From: Dicyema japonicum
Lineage: Eukaryota; Dicyemida; Rhombozoa; Dicyemidae
Direction of reading: 5' to 3'
Assembly: GCA_011109175.1 (NCBI GenBank)
Contig: RDEW01000001.1
Span: 1,626,360-1,690,359 of the forward strand
DNA length: 64,000 bases
Below are positions 35,075-46,464 of the stretch, one piece after another. The position numbers and the translations under genes were made by a program. Below the pieces are notes generated by a model. That model ran no database searches and had not been told where the DNA came from. It saw only the letters and a list, made by a program, of their open reading frames with translations. Positions within the stretch are counted from its first letter, which is position 1. Every line of letters starts with the position of its first letter.

Positions 35075-35185
35075 CAGGCTTACAATCTTTGATAAGCACA
35101 GCACAAACAGTCACGCCTAATTAATCCAAGGAAGGAATAAATGAGAGAACGTCTGCTTGTGCCGACTAAATCCATACTCCAATCG
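35075..35185 (-). repeat. SINE-1 copy, 3' portion, minus strand
   Basis: Inverted match to 4800-4910 and 61950-62055: GCAGACGTTCTCTCATTTAT..CCTTCCTTGGATTAATTAG read on the minus strand, ending in CCTGGGGTTATT. The terminal hairpin is partly disrupted. Confidence 0.7.
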
Positions 35186-35279
35186 CAATAATACATTTGC
35201 AATCGTCATTCTCCTCACAATGTCTTTTTGGTCTCCCAGGAAGGCTCCTAACTTCTTGGTCTTGTGCCAGATTTCGTCT

Positions 35280-35960
35280 CTTTTGAGTTCGGTCACCTAC
35301 GTTTAGTGCACGTGACTTCATACAGCATCCGACTTAGATCTTCCCTTTCGGAGTCACTATGGTATTCCGATAGGATTTTAGTATAAGTAATTTTTGTGAT
35401 TGTTTTAAGTATATGTCTGCCGCAGTGTGCATGATTTTCTGAATTAGATACCATGATTTTGAGGTGGCAATTTTATGATTGATCGCTGAGTTCCGTATCA
35501 ATATATATTTTGTCTGCCAGAATGCACAAAAGTCGTGTTGCAGATGTGTAAGTTATTCACTTGCAGAAATTGGTGAGCAAGGTTCCTGGCAGGTTCCATC
35601 TTTCCATAAATGTTTATTCTATGCTGATCTGAGTGCCCACTTTGGCATTCAGGTTCCCAACAATAAATATCAACGAAGAATGTTTGTGTTCACAGCACAC
35701 CATTGAGAGTTCAGTGTAAGAACCATCTATTTCTTAAAGATTCTCATCAATCAATCCAATGTGGTGTGCTTGCACGTTTATAATTGTTAGGTAGCTATTG
35801 GAGAGGGCAAGTTTAAGGACCTTGCACAAGGTTCTTCTATTACAGACTATAGATGGCCCTTGAAACTGGACGTGAGAAAGGAAATGTCCGTCACGGGTAG
35901 CTTCTTGGGATTTATATCCACTATGTTCAGTAGAAATGAGAGTGTTCACCACAAGAAATA
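35280..35960 (-). mobile_element. LINE-B endonuclease fragment
   Basis: Minus-strand APE-type endonuclease pieces: LALSNSYLTIINVQAHHIG (IINVYAP-like) and IFIVGNLNAKVGTQI (GDFNAKVG-like, normally the catalytic Asp; here Asn, so mutated). Frameshifts are present. Confidence 0.65.
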
Positions 35961-36046
35961 ATATTTATTTTCAATTAATAAAATAATAACAATAATATTT
36001 TAATTAGTAAATATTTAAATAAAGTAAATCTTTAACGTGTTTCAAA

Positions 36047-36835
36047 ATGGTATCTTGTGGAACATATAAATTATTTTATAATTATTTACCATTGTAGTCT
36101 AAATTAAAGAAGACGAAGCGATTCGCCGCCAAAAAGCGCATCATCAATCAGAACGACAGCAGAATGTAAGATTTAAATTTTCAATGTCTAAGAAAAAAGG
36201 AAAATCGTCCCAAACCAAAGCAAAAAACTACCCCCGAGGACGGCCAGCAACTGACTGTTCGGCACGTGTATCCTTAATTTTTTACAGACAGCAACAAAAT
36301 CTCATCGGCCATGTTTCTGAGTTATAACACCCAATTGGGTCCACCCTACCACGTGATTCTTGACACAAACTTTATAAATATTTCCTACAAATATAGACTA
36401 GATATTATGGAGAATCTGACGATCTGTTTGAATGCCAAATGTAGTTTCCTTTGTACATTCAAGGTGTGGCCTACATCACAGACTGCGTGATTGGGGAACT
36501 TGAGAAGCTGGGGAAGAAATTCAGAGTCGCCTTAAAGTACTTTGGTGGTTATATTGCAGAATGATAAAGGATTCCAACTTCCTTCGACTCCACTGTATCC
36601 ATAAAGGGACGTACAGTGATGACTGTCTAGTGAAGAGAGTGACTGAGGTACTATATGGTGGATCAATGTTAGCATAAGTGTTATATCGTGGCCACGTGTG
36701 ACCGGGAGTTAAAGAGAAGGATAAGAAAAATCCCCGGAGTACCGATTATGTATGTCTCTAATTTCAAGTTTGTTGAGTCTGGGATTGTTTAGGTATTTTA
36801 TCGAGAGAATGCCCGATGAGTGTAGTCTTAGATGA
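36047..36835 (+). CDS. FCF1: rRNA-processing protein FCF1 (PIN domain)
   Basis: Nucleolar PIN-domain protein of the small-subunit processome, needed for early pre-18S cleavages. Eight exons: 36047-36049, 36098-36165, 36193-36267, 36292-36440, 36464-36536, 36560-36647, 36673-36767 and 36793-36835 give 197 residues (human 198). Introns are 48, 27, 24, 23, 23, 25 and 25 nt. Exon 1 is only the ATG; its 48-nt intron is the longest well-placed one in the window. The product aligns end to end: [104 protein letters not shown] and [12 protein letters not shown], ending [11 protein letters not shown]. The PIN acidic residues (DTN, TDC, DDC, CDRE) are kept. Intact. Confidence 0.96.
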
Positions 36836-37549
36836 CTTTTTTACTTTTTTTTATTCTCATTTATATTGTGCCACCTGGTAATGTTGTTATGAGTAATGGT
36901 TGATTTATTTTTTTGTATTTTTTGTGTTTTGATGTTAAGCGAGAGGTTAATTGGGTTGAAGGTGGTCCCGTACTTTTATATTGCACGAAATGACTGAATC
37001 GCTTCGTGGGGGATAGTAGCTCCCGTATGTGGCTTTAAGTGACGTCATTAATGTCCCTCCAACACGATATTTTTATCAGGTGTTTTAGACTCAGACTAGA
37101 TAAATCTCTCCTTTGATGCTTCTTTAGTTCTTTTCTACTCCAAACAGAAGAAACCAAATCGAAAGTGGCAGGCCCTTAATAAAAGCATCGTCATTCTTTT
37201 GAATAGCCACAACTCAAGCTCCACCTGGTTTGACAGATTAGTGAATGAGATTTGTTAACTTACCCGTTCGCTTTGTTCCCCGTCGCCTATCTCACCTGCG
37301 ATCATTTATTAATTTTCCTCTCATATGAATAAAAGAATTGAGAATATGCGGGTTACTTCTAAATCCCGGGGTCCTCTCTTCCGTAAATGCTTTAAAGACG
37401 CTTTTTATTGCGCAAAAAGGCGTCAAACCTTTTGTGGTGGTTAACGTTACTTTTCTCGTCTTTCCAAAATAGAAATTATTTTTTCTCTTATCTTCATCCC
37501 TTCATTAACATGAAACCATGTGATCTCGTGTTCACGTTTCCTACAGTAC

Positions 37550-39065
37550 CAGGTCACACATAATTTGCTCTTTTCCACTTCATTCTTAGAGGGGTCTTTA
37601 CAACTGTAGTTCTGGATAGATCATTGCTCTGCAGTAGATGAGCCCATAGGCATAGCTTTGGCTTAATTAACAAAACCATACACTCATTCATGCTTTTTTG
37701 AAAGGTCACTAAACTACGGACCATTGCATGCTTCCGAGGATTCCGTATGTCCTCAGTCGGAATGATCAAGAAAGCCTTCGCAGTCATTACTGACTGGCAT
37801 TGCCAATCATACCTCTCTCCTGGCAGAACAACTCCCCCAACTTAACGTTTGGCATGCGATAATATGTTGAGAGGGCTGTCTCCTCCAACAAAGTTGAAGA
37901 CTGGATATTCCTATTCTGCTTCGCTCTGTGTAAACTTAACGTACTCCCAACAGTGGAAAGAAGTCTTTTACATCCGCCGTAAAAGAAACTTTTTCTTTTG
38001 ATGCCATAAGAGTTTACTTGAATGAACAAAAATACAAGAAAAAAGTATATGGGAAAGAATCGCCAGAGATTCGCCTATTACGAGATATCATACACTACAA
38101 ACTGTCAGAAAGTGGAATCCGTTCGGCTATAAGGATTCTCTTCCATCAGAAAGGAAGAGGAGTCCAATTGCTGTGTATTTAGTTTTCTATTGCCTAGCGT
38201 CAAAACTGGTATTCTAAGAAGACTAATACTACAGCTCGAACACCAAGTCACGTTTCCCAATGGAAGTCGATCGTATAATCGTTCCATTAACTAATTCCTA
38301 TGCCCGCAGAGATTCCAACCAACCAGCTCGAAATAATTGGATGCCTCCTAACAGAGGAAGGAATCAACGATGCTTTTTCAAAAAGAGAACAACAATCAAA
38401 GTCAACGTTCACACGGTTGGAAATGTTAGATCCACTGAAGAATGCAACATCTAAACTGAACCACATACTTCGTGGTGCACCTTGTTTTTTGAGCATACAA
38501 CACCTCGAATCGATAAGTTCACTTTTCCGTTCTATTCCCGAACGTTTTACCAACGTGAAATTCCACGATCAAGGCTGGATCCAGACAACCCTACCCGACA
38601 GATATAGCATTCCTCTCCTTTCTATCCACCTAATCGTTGGTCAAGATGATTCTTCATCTCCACCAAAATTATCTACCAATAAAACGGAGTATGCAGTTGC
38701 GTGGCTACCAGATGGGCTGGAAGAATCAGAAACCCTGATGTAACAGGAAAAAATTAACAATCTTTCTGTTCGAGGAGAGGAAACCGTTAGCTTGGGATGC
38801 AACATGTTTCGACTCTTTTTCCCTCCGCCAACATCGTCGAGACCCCGGTAAAGGCACTTGCAGAGAATGCAGAGCGAGCTAAAGAAAAAAGTACAAAGGA
38901 CTCCTCGACCAATATACCTTCCACTCTCAGAAGCTACAATGTCTTCCTCAAGAAACTCGGACGTATTGCCTCTCTTAGAAGCTACGATGTCTTCCTCAAG
39001 AAACTCGGACGTATTGCCTCTCTTAGAAGCTACGATGACTTCGAGAGCTTAGTGACATGCAAAAA
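37550..39065 (+). mobile_element. LINE-A copy, post-RT region, decayed
   Basis: Several frames give successive LINE-A segments: SESGIRSAIRILFHQ (38100; RKV..GDVRGAVRIL-like), then the 147-residue frame 38300-38743 containing NVKFHDQGWIQTTLPDRYSI, where GWIQ..P..-S..L matches the conserved post-segment. Then comes ERKPLAWDATCFDSF (38770-38810) and KKYKGLLDQYTFHS (38880). The end is distorted by a 48-bp tandem repeat. No catalytic RT is present. Confidence 0.7.
38929..39040 (+). repeat. 48-bp tandem repeat in the LINE-A tail
   Basis: AGAAGCTAC recurs at 38929, 38977 and 39025, exactly 48 bp apart. The units are almost identical and stay in frame, encoding RSYDVFLKKLGRIASL repeatedly. Confidence 0.9.
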
Positions 39066-39618
39066 AATAAATTCATTAAAGATAACACAGAGAAGAATAC
39101 CTAATTGAATTTTATAAAATTATTTTCCAAAAATAATCCAAATCGCCCAAAATAGAATGATCATCTGTCACTGTAAAATCTAACTGTAATATTAGCAGGA
39201 ATTAGCAAAATTAGGAAACCGCATGTGATTGGATAAAAGTTTGAAAATTGAAAAGTAATTGATTGCAAATTTCTAAAAGGCTTAAACGAGTGATTGATTG
39301 CAATTTTCATCGTCGAGTGATAATTGAAAGATTTGTTGTAATTTGAACATTTTTACGAAAGCCATAATACTTGAATCCCGCACTTGCAGCTAAAGAAAGA
39401 TTTTCGTATGTCAACCTCTTCCACGCACCTCGATTATTAGCTTAAAAACTTAATATCAATAAAATTTAATAAAGTTTTAAAATAATAATTTTGTGAACAC
39501 ATTAATCGAATTTATTAAAAATTTATAAATATTTTTATTTTATAAAATTTAATTAAAATTTAACGTTAGATTAAACGTTATATTAAACGTTTTACGATAA
39601 AGTGTAGCTTTGTATGTT

Positions 39619-42532
39619 ATGGAGGATCCAATCAACGATAAGAAGAAAAAGTAATAATAATCACATTTAAACGTAGAAAACAAAGCAAAAACCAAGTTGT
39701 AATGGAACCCCCACCAGAAGAGGAGCCACCTACTCGTGCAATGAAAACAGCAGCTCAAAAGAAGCAAGAAAAGAAACTCAGAGACAAGGAAAAGAGAAAA
39801 AACGCGAGAAACCAAGACCTAATCACTAATATCATCACAGAAGAACCAAATCTTGAGGAAGCTAAACCAGAGGACGAAACCCTTCAGGATCCTCCCCAAA
39901 CTGAGGAACCTACTCAGAAAAAGTCTAAAAAGAGAAACGCAGTATCTTTGTTCCTCTATAATCCAGATGGCAGCCAAACTCAGGGAGGCGATCATCATAA
40001 AGGAAAGAGAAGAGGAAAGGTTGCGTGCTGAAGCGGAAGTGAGGAGACTGAAGGAAGAAGAAGAGGAGAGACTACGAAAGGAAGCTGAGGAAAAGGCCAG
40101 GATCGCTTTGGAAGAGGCAAAGAGACGGGAAAAGGAGCTGAGAAAGAAGCAGATTGCCGAGAACAAACTGGCAAACAGTAAATTGTCCAAAGACCGTCAA
40201 AGGCTAAAGGAATTGCTCCAAAGAAGAGGTTATGTCATTTTGCCTATTTTTAGGACAGGATGCCACTCACTTAACTAAACTTCCTGGGGTAAAGTCGAAT
40301 TCTGTGGTCCCCAAAGTTGAGAATACAACAGTTTCTACGTATGAGGCCGTAGTTGAGGAGGAATTAGTGAGTGGTGGTAGATTATTGTGATGTTTTAGCC
40401 GAGGAGGAAGAATTTGAGGTTTATAAGGGGAACTCCAATCTGCCTCCTGACGAGAGAATCAAGGCAGATATTTTTAGCAAAGACGTGAGTGTAATAAACA
40501 GGGGAGATCCACTGACAACTTGAGGGCCCCTGTTGTGTGTGTTTTGGGGCACGTGGACACAGGAAAGACTAAAATTCTGGACAGGGTTTGCTCTGTTTCT
40601 TTTATCTCTTAGCTCAGACAAACCAACGTGCAGGATGGTGAGGCTGGGGGAATAACTCAGCAGATCGGGGCCACAAACGTGCCAATGTATGAGATTGTCA
40701 AAAAAACGGCTATGGTGAAAAATGTCTGTTTATTTGTAATTTGTTAGATTGATTGCTCAAAATACATGTTTCCTGGATTACTTATAATTGACACACCTGG
40801 ACACGAATCTTTTAGGTTAAGCGGGCTTTTTATTGCAGTAATTTGCGCTCTCGTGGGTCGTCTTTATGCGACATTGCTATTCTCGTTGTGGATGTTATGC
40901 ATGGGATACAGAAGCAGACTATTGAGTCAATTAAACTGCTTATCAAAGGCAACACCCCCTTTATTGTGGCTCTTAACAAGGTTTTTACTGTTTTATATTT
41001 CTAGGTGGACAGAATCAGTAAATGGAAGGTCAATCCTGACGCTGATATTAGAGATTTGATTAACTCTCAGGAGGTCAACTCTAAACTTGACTTTGAATCC
41101 AAATTTAATGAGATTTTCTGTCAGTTTACTGTCCAGGTATCTTATTTTGTAATTTCAGGGATTAAACGTCGCTATTTTCTATGAGAACGATGATATGAAT
41201 AATTGTGCTTCCGTTGTGCCCACTTCTGCCTGTTCTGGTGACGGAATGGGTAACCTAATCACCCTCGTGTGCGACATTTGCCAGGATAAACTAGCCAAGA
41301 GGCTCAGATATTCGGAAGAAGTGGACGCCACTGTTATGGAAGTAAGACAAAGTTGTTATTTTTAGGTAAAGACAATTACTGGATTGGGGACCACTCTGGA
41401 TTTGATTCTGGTGAACGGGAGAATCAATGAAGGGGATACAATAGTTGTTGCCGGACAGGATGGTCCTATTGTGACTTCCGTACGTGCCTTGTTGACTCCC
41501 CCACCAATGAAGAATTGAGGATTAAAGTTTTGCCAATTTATTTCATAATAGTCGAACTATATCCACCACAAGTCACTGAAGGGAGCCAGAGGTATGAAGT
41601 TAACAGCCAAATCTTTGGAAGGAGCCATTGCTGGATTGCCTCTCTTTGTCGCATATCACGAGGATGAAATTGAGATTTGTGAGGTAGTCAGAAATCGTTA
41701 TTTGTGCAGAGAGAAGTCGCCAATTGTCTGAAAAGTGCCTTAGGGAAGATTAAATTGTCTGAGCAGGGTGTCTACGTCCAAGCGTCTACGCTGGGTTCTC
41801 TTGAAGCTCTAACAGATTTCCTTGAGTACTGAGAAGATTCCGGTATTCATATTTATTATTATAGTTCTGTGGAATTAACGTCGGTCCTGTTCACAAGAAG
41901 GATGTGGTCCACGCTTCCGTAATGTTGGAAAAATGTAAAAAGTGGGCAGTAATATTGGCATTCGACGTTCCCATCGATAAGGCAGCTCAAGAACTGGCTG
42001 ATGTCAACGGTGTACAGATCTTCAAAGCTGATATTATTTATCATTTATTTGACAAACTCACAAATTATATAAAGCAAGAATATATCAGAGTCAAGAATTT
42101 GTACCGTTCACGCGCTGTTTTCCCTTGCAGATTGAAAATTCTGCCGGATTATATAATAAAGACGAGGGATCCGATCATTTTGGGAGTCCTAGTGGATGAG
42201 GGCACAGTATTTGTTGGGACACCGATTTGTGTTACCACGGGACTTTTCCTTGGTCATGTGGCTTCTATTGAGTCTGGGAATTGTCCTGTTGATAATGCTC
42301 GTAAAGGATCCGAGGTTTCAATAAAGATCGTTTTCAATGGGAGTGAAGGAAAGAAGATGTATGGACGGCATTTTACCGATCAGAACTGCCTTGTTAGTCA
42401 GGTGATGTGTTTCTCTGATTGTAGGTTACGAGAGAGTCTATTGATATTCTTAAGGAGTATTTTAGAGAAGATTTGAATAAGAGTGATTGGAAGCTTGTAT
42501 TGGAACTTAAGGCAATTTTCGGGATAGTTTAA
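39619..42532 (+). CDS. EIF5B: Translation initiation factor eIF5B (IF2-like GTPase)
   Basis: GTPase that promotes 60S joining and Met-tRNA positioning; cytosolic. Exons: 39619-39650, 39677-39941, 39967-40228, 40254-40376 (or 40373), 40399-40585 (unresolved internal break), 40613-40723, 40748-40815, 40839-40980, 41005-41136, 41159-41341, 41366-41526, 41552-41683, 41710-41842, 41865-42401, 42425-42532. Introns are 22-27 nt. About 850 residues; human is 1220 because its charged N-terminus is longer. Motifs: lysine/glutamate-rich N-terminus (to about residue 225), G1 [10 protein letters not shown]2 [11 protein letters not shown]3 DTPGHESF, G4 NK|VDR split by an intron, G5-like SACSGDG, then KMYGRHF and the C-terminal [17 protein letters not shown]. 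Two single-base indels versus the family frame (about 41512, one base short; about 41828, one extra). Exon 40399-40585 needs either a 17-nt (40485-40501) or 59-nt (40419-40477) intron, or another indel. Confidence 0.93.
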
Positions 42533-42650
42533 CATTTTTTTGTTTTTAAATCTTTATTTAAATTAATTTGTTATTTTTTAAATCTTTATTTAAATTAGTT
42601 TTGTTTTTTTGTTTTTAAATCATTATTTAAATTAATTTGTTACATAACAT
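42533..42650. repeat. AT-rich tandem repeat after eIF5B
   Basis: About three units of 35-45 bp, each containing TTTTTAAATC(T/A)TTATTTAAATTA, directly after the eIF5B stop codon. It probably lies in the 3' UTR or just past it. Confidence 0.7.
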
Positions 42651-42699
42651 GTAGTCCTTTGTGTGTGGGTCCTTTCTAGACAATCCAGTTCCGCAGTGA

Positions 42700-42852
42700 G
42701 AGTCCACTGATGACGGCGTCACTCGTCAAGCCTTGTTAGCATCGTAGATGCGTGGAACCTTCCACCAGGTGAACAGCAGCGAGATTCGAACCCGTAGCCT
42801 AAGCCACTTAAGCCCGACACCTAACCACTAAGCCACCCAGCTGTAGTAGGTG
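42700..42852 (-). repeat. SINE-2 copy (tRNA-derived), minus strand
   Basis: The best tRNA-like head of this family: on the minus strand, A box TGGCTTAGTGGTTAGG and B box GGGTTCGAATCTCG, spaced as in a tRNA. A body follows with GAAGGTTCC, GACGAGTGACG and GGAACTGGATTGTCT, shared with 50272-50430. Confidence 0.75.
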
Positions 42853-43500
42853 AGGACCAGAAATACGCTTCCAGGCGAGGTGGCCCTTCAATTCTAAATC
42901 GAATTCTTGCGGTTTAGATAGGATTTTTTAATCAAAACGAGATTTTTCAATGGTACTAATAGAACGTTGGTTCATCCGATGGACCTTTATTCCGAATTTT
43001 TCATTTTTGTTGTTAACAAATTTAATCCCCTAGAAATTTTAATTATTACCAACATAAACACACTCCATGTGAAAACCCGGAATTTCAGTTTCTTGAAAAT
43101 TGTCTACCCCCAAAAAGTTTGGACAAGTGGTTTAAATCCTAAGAATTGGTCCTCAACGGCACTCTGAAAAGTGCTTATTTTAGGCCCAAAACCGCATTTA
43201 TAATAATTTTGTTACATAATTTTTTAAATAACAACAAAATTGATTTTAATCTAGGGAGTTGAATGCTGTTTCATCTGGATGTCATCCAGTCTAACATAGA
43301 TCCTTGGTGACTCTTTGGATCCGATTCGACGGACTAGGCGTCCGCTAGTGGAACAATGATTCTTGATGTCTCAACAGAAAATAGGACAAACAAATGATCC
43401 TCTGAAGTGCTCTGATACTTCCATGGTCTGAGTCCGAAGCTGAAGCGGTCAATTTTTTGGAGAGTACGTTTCAACACACAACGTCCCAAACCAGGTTTCG
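42853..43500. other. No gene recognised
   Basis: One 66-residue frame (42967-43167) without family resemblance. The rest is AT-rich or decayed. Confidence 0.4.
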
Positions 43501-43945
43501 ACCACTAGCTTATAAGAAAGTCGTCATCCCTTTGGGGGGTTCGCCATCGCTCCGCAATATCCTATTGTATTTTTAATTTTTCCGATTTTGTCATTTTTTA
43601 TCAATCTTTTTTCCCTCTTATTTTGTAAAGCTTTAAATTCTCCCTTCTCAAGAAATCTTTCAGATTCCATAAATGTTGAATAGGAAAAAGCAACCCCAAC
43701 AACAACTTTACCACCACCAAACTTCACTGTGGCTATGATATACAGCAAACCCTCATTAATCCTAACAAAAAATTTGGATGCCTTTCGGATTGTGAAAAAA
43801 GATTTCGTTCTATCATCAAAAAAATATTTCGTTCTCGTCGATCATTTCTGTTTGAATTATTTTCTTCTAGCAAGTCCTTCCAGTTTTTTTTGTACTCATT
43901 CAAAGTGACTTCCATATAATCAAAAATAAGCCTTTTCATAATAAT
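43500..43945 (-). mobile_element. Tc1/mariner transposase remnant
   Basis: Two overlapping minus-strand frames: NWKDLLEENNSNRN (W..V.WSDE-like, second catalytic region degraded) and TVKFGGGKVVVGVAFSYS, which matches the (V)KHGGGSVMVWGCFS motif of Tc1/mariner transposases. The frames are offset by one shift. No terminal repeats found. Confidence 0.6.
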
Positions 43946-43999
43946 GCCTAAAGTTCATGATTATCCCGAATTGATTAGTTGTAGATGAACAGTTGTGTT

Positions 44000-45000
44000 T
44001 TTTGTAAGGAATATAATTTTAATTTTCAAAAAATTTCGTTAAAACGTGCCTTGGAGCATCTATCAGTAAAAATAACTTTTTTCTTTAACAGTTTATTTCA
44101 TCGCTAAGATGACAGATGATAACACTAAAAAGTTTTTTGTCATCCAAACCATTTTGTTTGCATATTAAATTATTTTTTAAGTCAAAATCTTTTAAACATC
44201 TTGGCCTTTGACTTGCCAAATAGAAAAAGGTTAATTTTTATTGTTCCAGTAGCATAGCTATAGTGATTCTCACTTTTGATTGCTTATTCTTTTTTACATG
44301 AAATTGTTGTAGAAAGGAGAGATTGAAAAAAGATTCCAGTTTCATCCATGTTTAGCAATACGTCAGGTCACTTCTTCTAGCTTATCAAATATATCAAGAT
44401 CATTGACTCCAAGCTTTTCACCAAATACTTTTTTTTCGAAATGATGACCCTTTCAGTAATAAAACCATTGATAGCATCCACCCTTTAAATCCATTCAACA
44501 CGAGAATTATCAAGTTCACAGTTTTCCAGTTTTTCACTGTTTTTAAGAATTTTTGAAAGCTTCGATTTCACAAATAAAGGTTAATTTTTATTTCACAGAT
44601 ATGGGATAATTCTTTAATCTAAGAATTAGGAATATATTTTTATAGTCATTTTTTATTTCGCAAATCTTTCTTTCCCGTGCAATAGAAATTTCGGTCCTCT
44701 TTCTAAGCCTAAAAAGACTGCCAAAAGGAAAATCTTTTCGTGAAGTCTATTTTGTTCAATTTCATCCTTTCCTGTTAGACGACATACATCCTTTTTTAGA
44801 TCCAAACGATTTTTTGATTTTCTACGACCAGATCTACCAACATAGATTTTTTGCTTTTAGTTAAGATCCTCGACCTTTCAGAGCCTTGACGAACTTCGGT
44901 GGCCCCGTATTTTTGCTTGTCAACAAGAAATCACCCAGAATTATTAGAGGTATCTGTTTTTTTAATTTTCGACAGGGAGGATTTGAACAAGCTTAGTTGA
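44000..45000 (-). mobile_element. Tigger/jerky-type transposase remnant
   Basis: Fragmentary minus-strand frames give NMDETGIFFQSL (DDE first Asp block, like NVDETGLFY) and SYATGTIKINLFLFGKSKAK, corresponding to the ..GTEK.PLLVIGKSKNPR block. Very decayed and AT-rich. Confidence 0.5.
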
Positions 45001-45870
45001 TGTGTCCACTTTTCATTTGCTCAAAACATACCGATTTTGACTCCTCCCGAGTCCATTATATATTTCATGTCTGCAAAGGGAGGACAGGGGATCTCATTCA
45101 TGTTTAATTACTTAAATGCACTCACACGTTGCCCATAAGCATGTGAATACTGAGGGTTCCGTGTTCTTCACTATCCGTTCTACCAACTTTCTTCTCGTCT
45201 CGACATTAATGGCAGACATAATCGATTTCTTTTTACAATATCCAATCGAGTGATAACGATTATGTCAGTAACTCTTGAGTAGCCGATTGATAGATGAACT
45301 GCAAAGCCCATTCCATAGAGACGGCAGCCGGACGGTAGTAGTATTAGCCGAAATTTCCGTAGAAAACACCCCTGGTGACTGTGGTTTGAAAGATATTGAT
45401 TGTTACAAAAAATCAATATTTTAAATTTTCTAATAAACACGTCAATGATTAAGAAATTAAATGAATAAATAAATCATTATTCTTTTGAATAAACTGACGT
45501 CATTTAAAAATTTTAATTAAATAATAAATTAGTGATTTTTAAAAAAAATGGCTAAATACTGATTTACGATTGATATCAGTAAATTGAAAAATTAATGCTT
45601 TGTACTGAAGAAAACTCTAAGAGTTTATTTATTGAACGAAAACATGGAACCACATAAGTTTAATTTGCCTCCAGCTAACACATTGGCATGATCCGATGAA
45701 GTTTCCGTAACCTGGAATACTTTTTTTTAGTAATGAACTCTAATGATTGACAACCCACCTACGATTTGTTGGAAAACGCGTTCTCAATCAGCCATCCCCT
45801 CTTGCTAGGAAGAAAATGTCCTAAAATACTCCTCTAATATAAAATTGGCGATCAAAATGAGACGAAACTC
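45001..45870. other. No gene recognised
   Basis: AT-rich. Minus-strand frame 45180-45440 (86 residues) has no recognisable motif. Confidence 0.4.
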
Positions 45871-45879
45871 GATCAAAGT

Positions 45880-46075
45880 GAGACTTTTTATTATTAATTC
45901 GTGTGGGGTGCCACATGTATCGACTGCTTTTCTCATGCCAACATCATCGAAAGGGCTGTAAATGCATTGTTCGTGACAGAAAGAAGAAAGTCTAAAGGAA
46001 AAAATGTGAATGATTCACGTTATGCGCAAACTCAAAAGCTCTGACGTCCGTAAAACCTAATTAATTTTCCAGTTG
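45880..46075 (+). mobile_element. LINE-A C-terminal fragment
   Basis: Reads VWGATCIDCFSHANIIERAV then ERRKSKGKN, equal to the VWDATCVDTF..SH block of LINE-A (compare 22440 and 38790). Confidence 0.6.
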
Positions 46076-46154
46076 ATCTAAATCGTTATCGTGTGAGGGA
46101 ACGCCGAGTAATTCTTCATTTCTTTCCTGTTTCTTTTATTTATTTGTTAATAAT

Positions 46155-46268
46155 AATAATAATACCAGAGACCACGGTTACACAAACTAACTAATCGCGT
46201 GATCCCAGCACGCTCTAACAGGGACCTCATCTTGACCCGATGTTCCTCCCTCGACCCCAAACAAGCAC
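46155..46268 (-). repeat. DR-1 copy, minus strand, next to aconitase
   Basis: On the minus strand: GATGAGGTCCCTGTTAGAG, GGGATCACGCGATTAGTTAG, GTAACCGTGGTCTCTGG, then (TTA)n. It lies about 200 bp upstream of the aconitase start. Confidence 0.75.
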
Positions 46269-46464
46269 GTATCGGTCGAGTGACTGGATCTTCGCAGTCC
46301 CAAATGACAGTGCTTCAGTTCATGTCATTTGAATGTTATATGCCTCAGAACTCTATAAAAGCATTTTAATAATAAAAAAATATTTAATTTATGCAATATT
46401 AGAAAGAATTATTAATTTTAAACATATAAATATTAACTTTCAGCAGTGACTGATTCGTTATTGT

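Noticed and set aside
36193-36300. FCF1 exon 3 read as [13 protein letters not shown] in the alternative frame
   Set aside because: This frame is open and would splice with a 22-nt intron, but the other frame gives [13 protein letters not shown], which aligns with the family, and a 24-nt intron then restores perfect spacing to [11 protein letters not shown].
39819-40190. Long minus-strand frame opposite eIF5B (Ser/Phe-rich, 123 residues)
   Set aside because: It is the antisense of the Lys/Glu-rich eIF5B N-terminus; its composition is fully explained by that.
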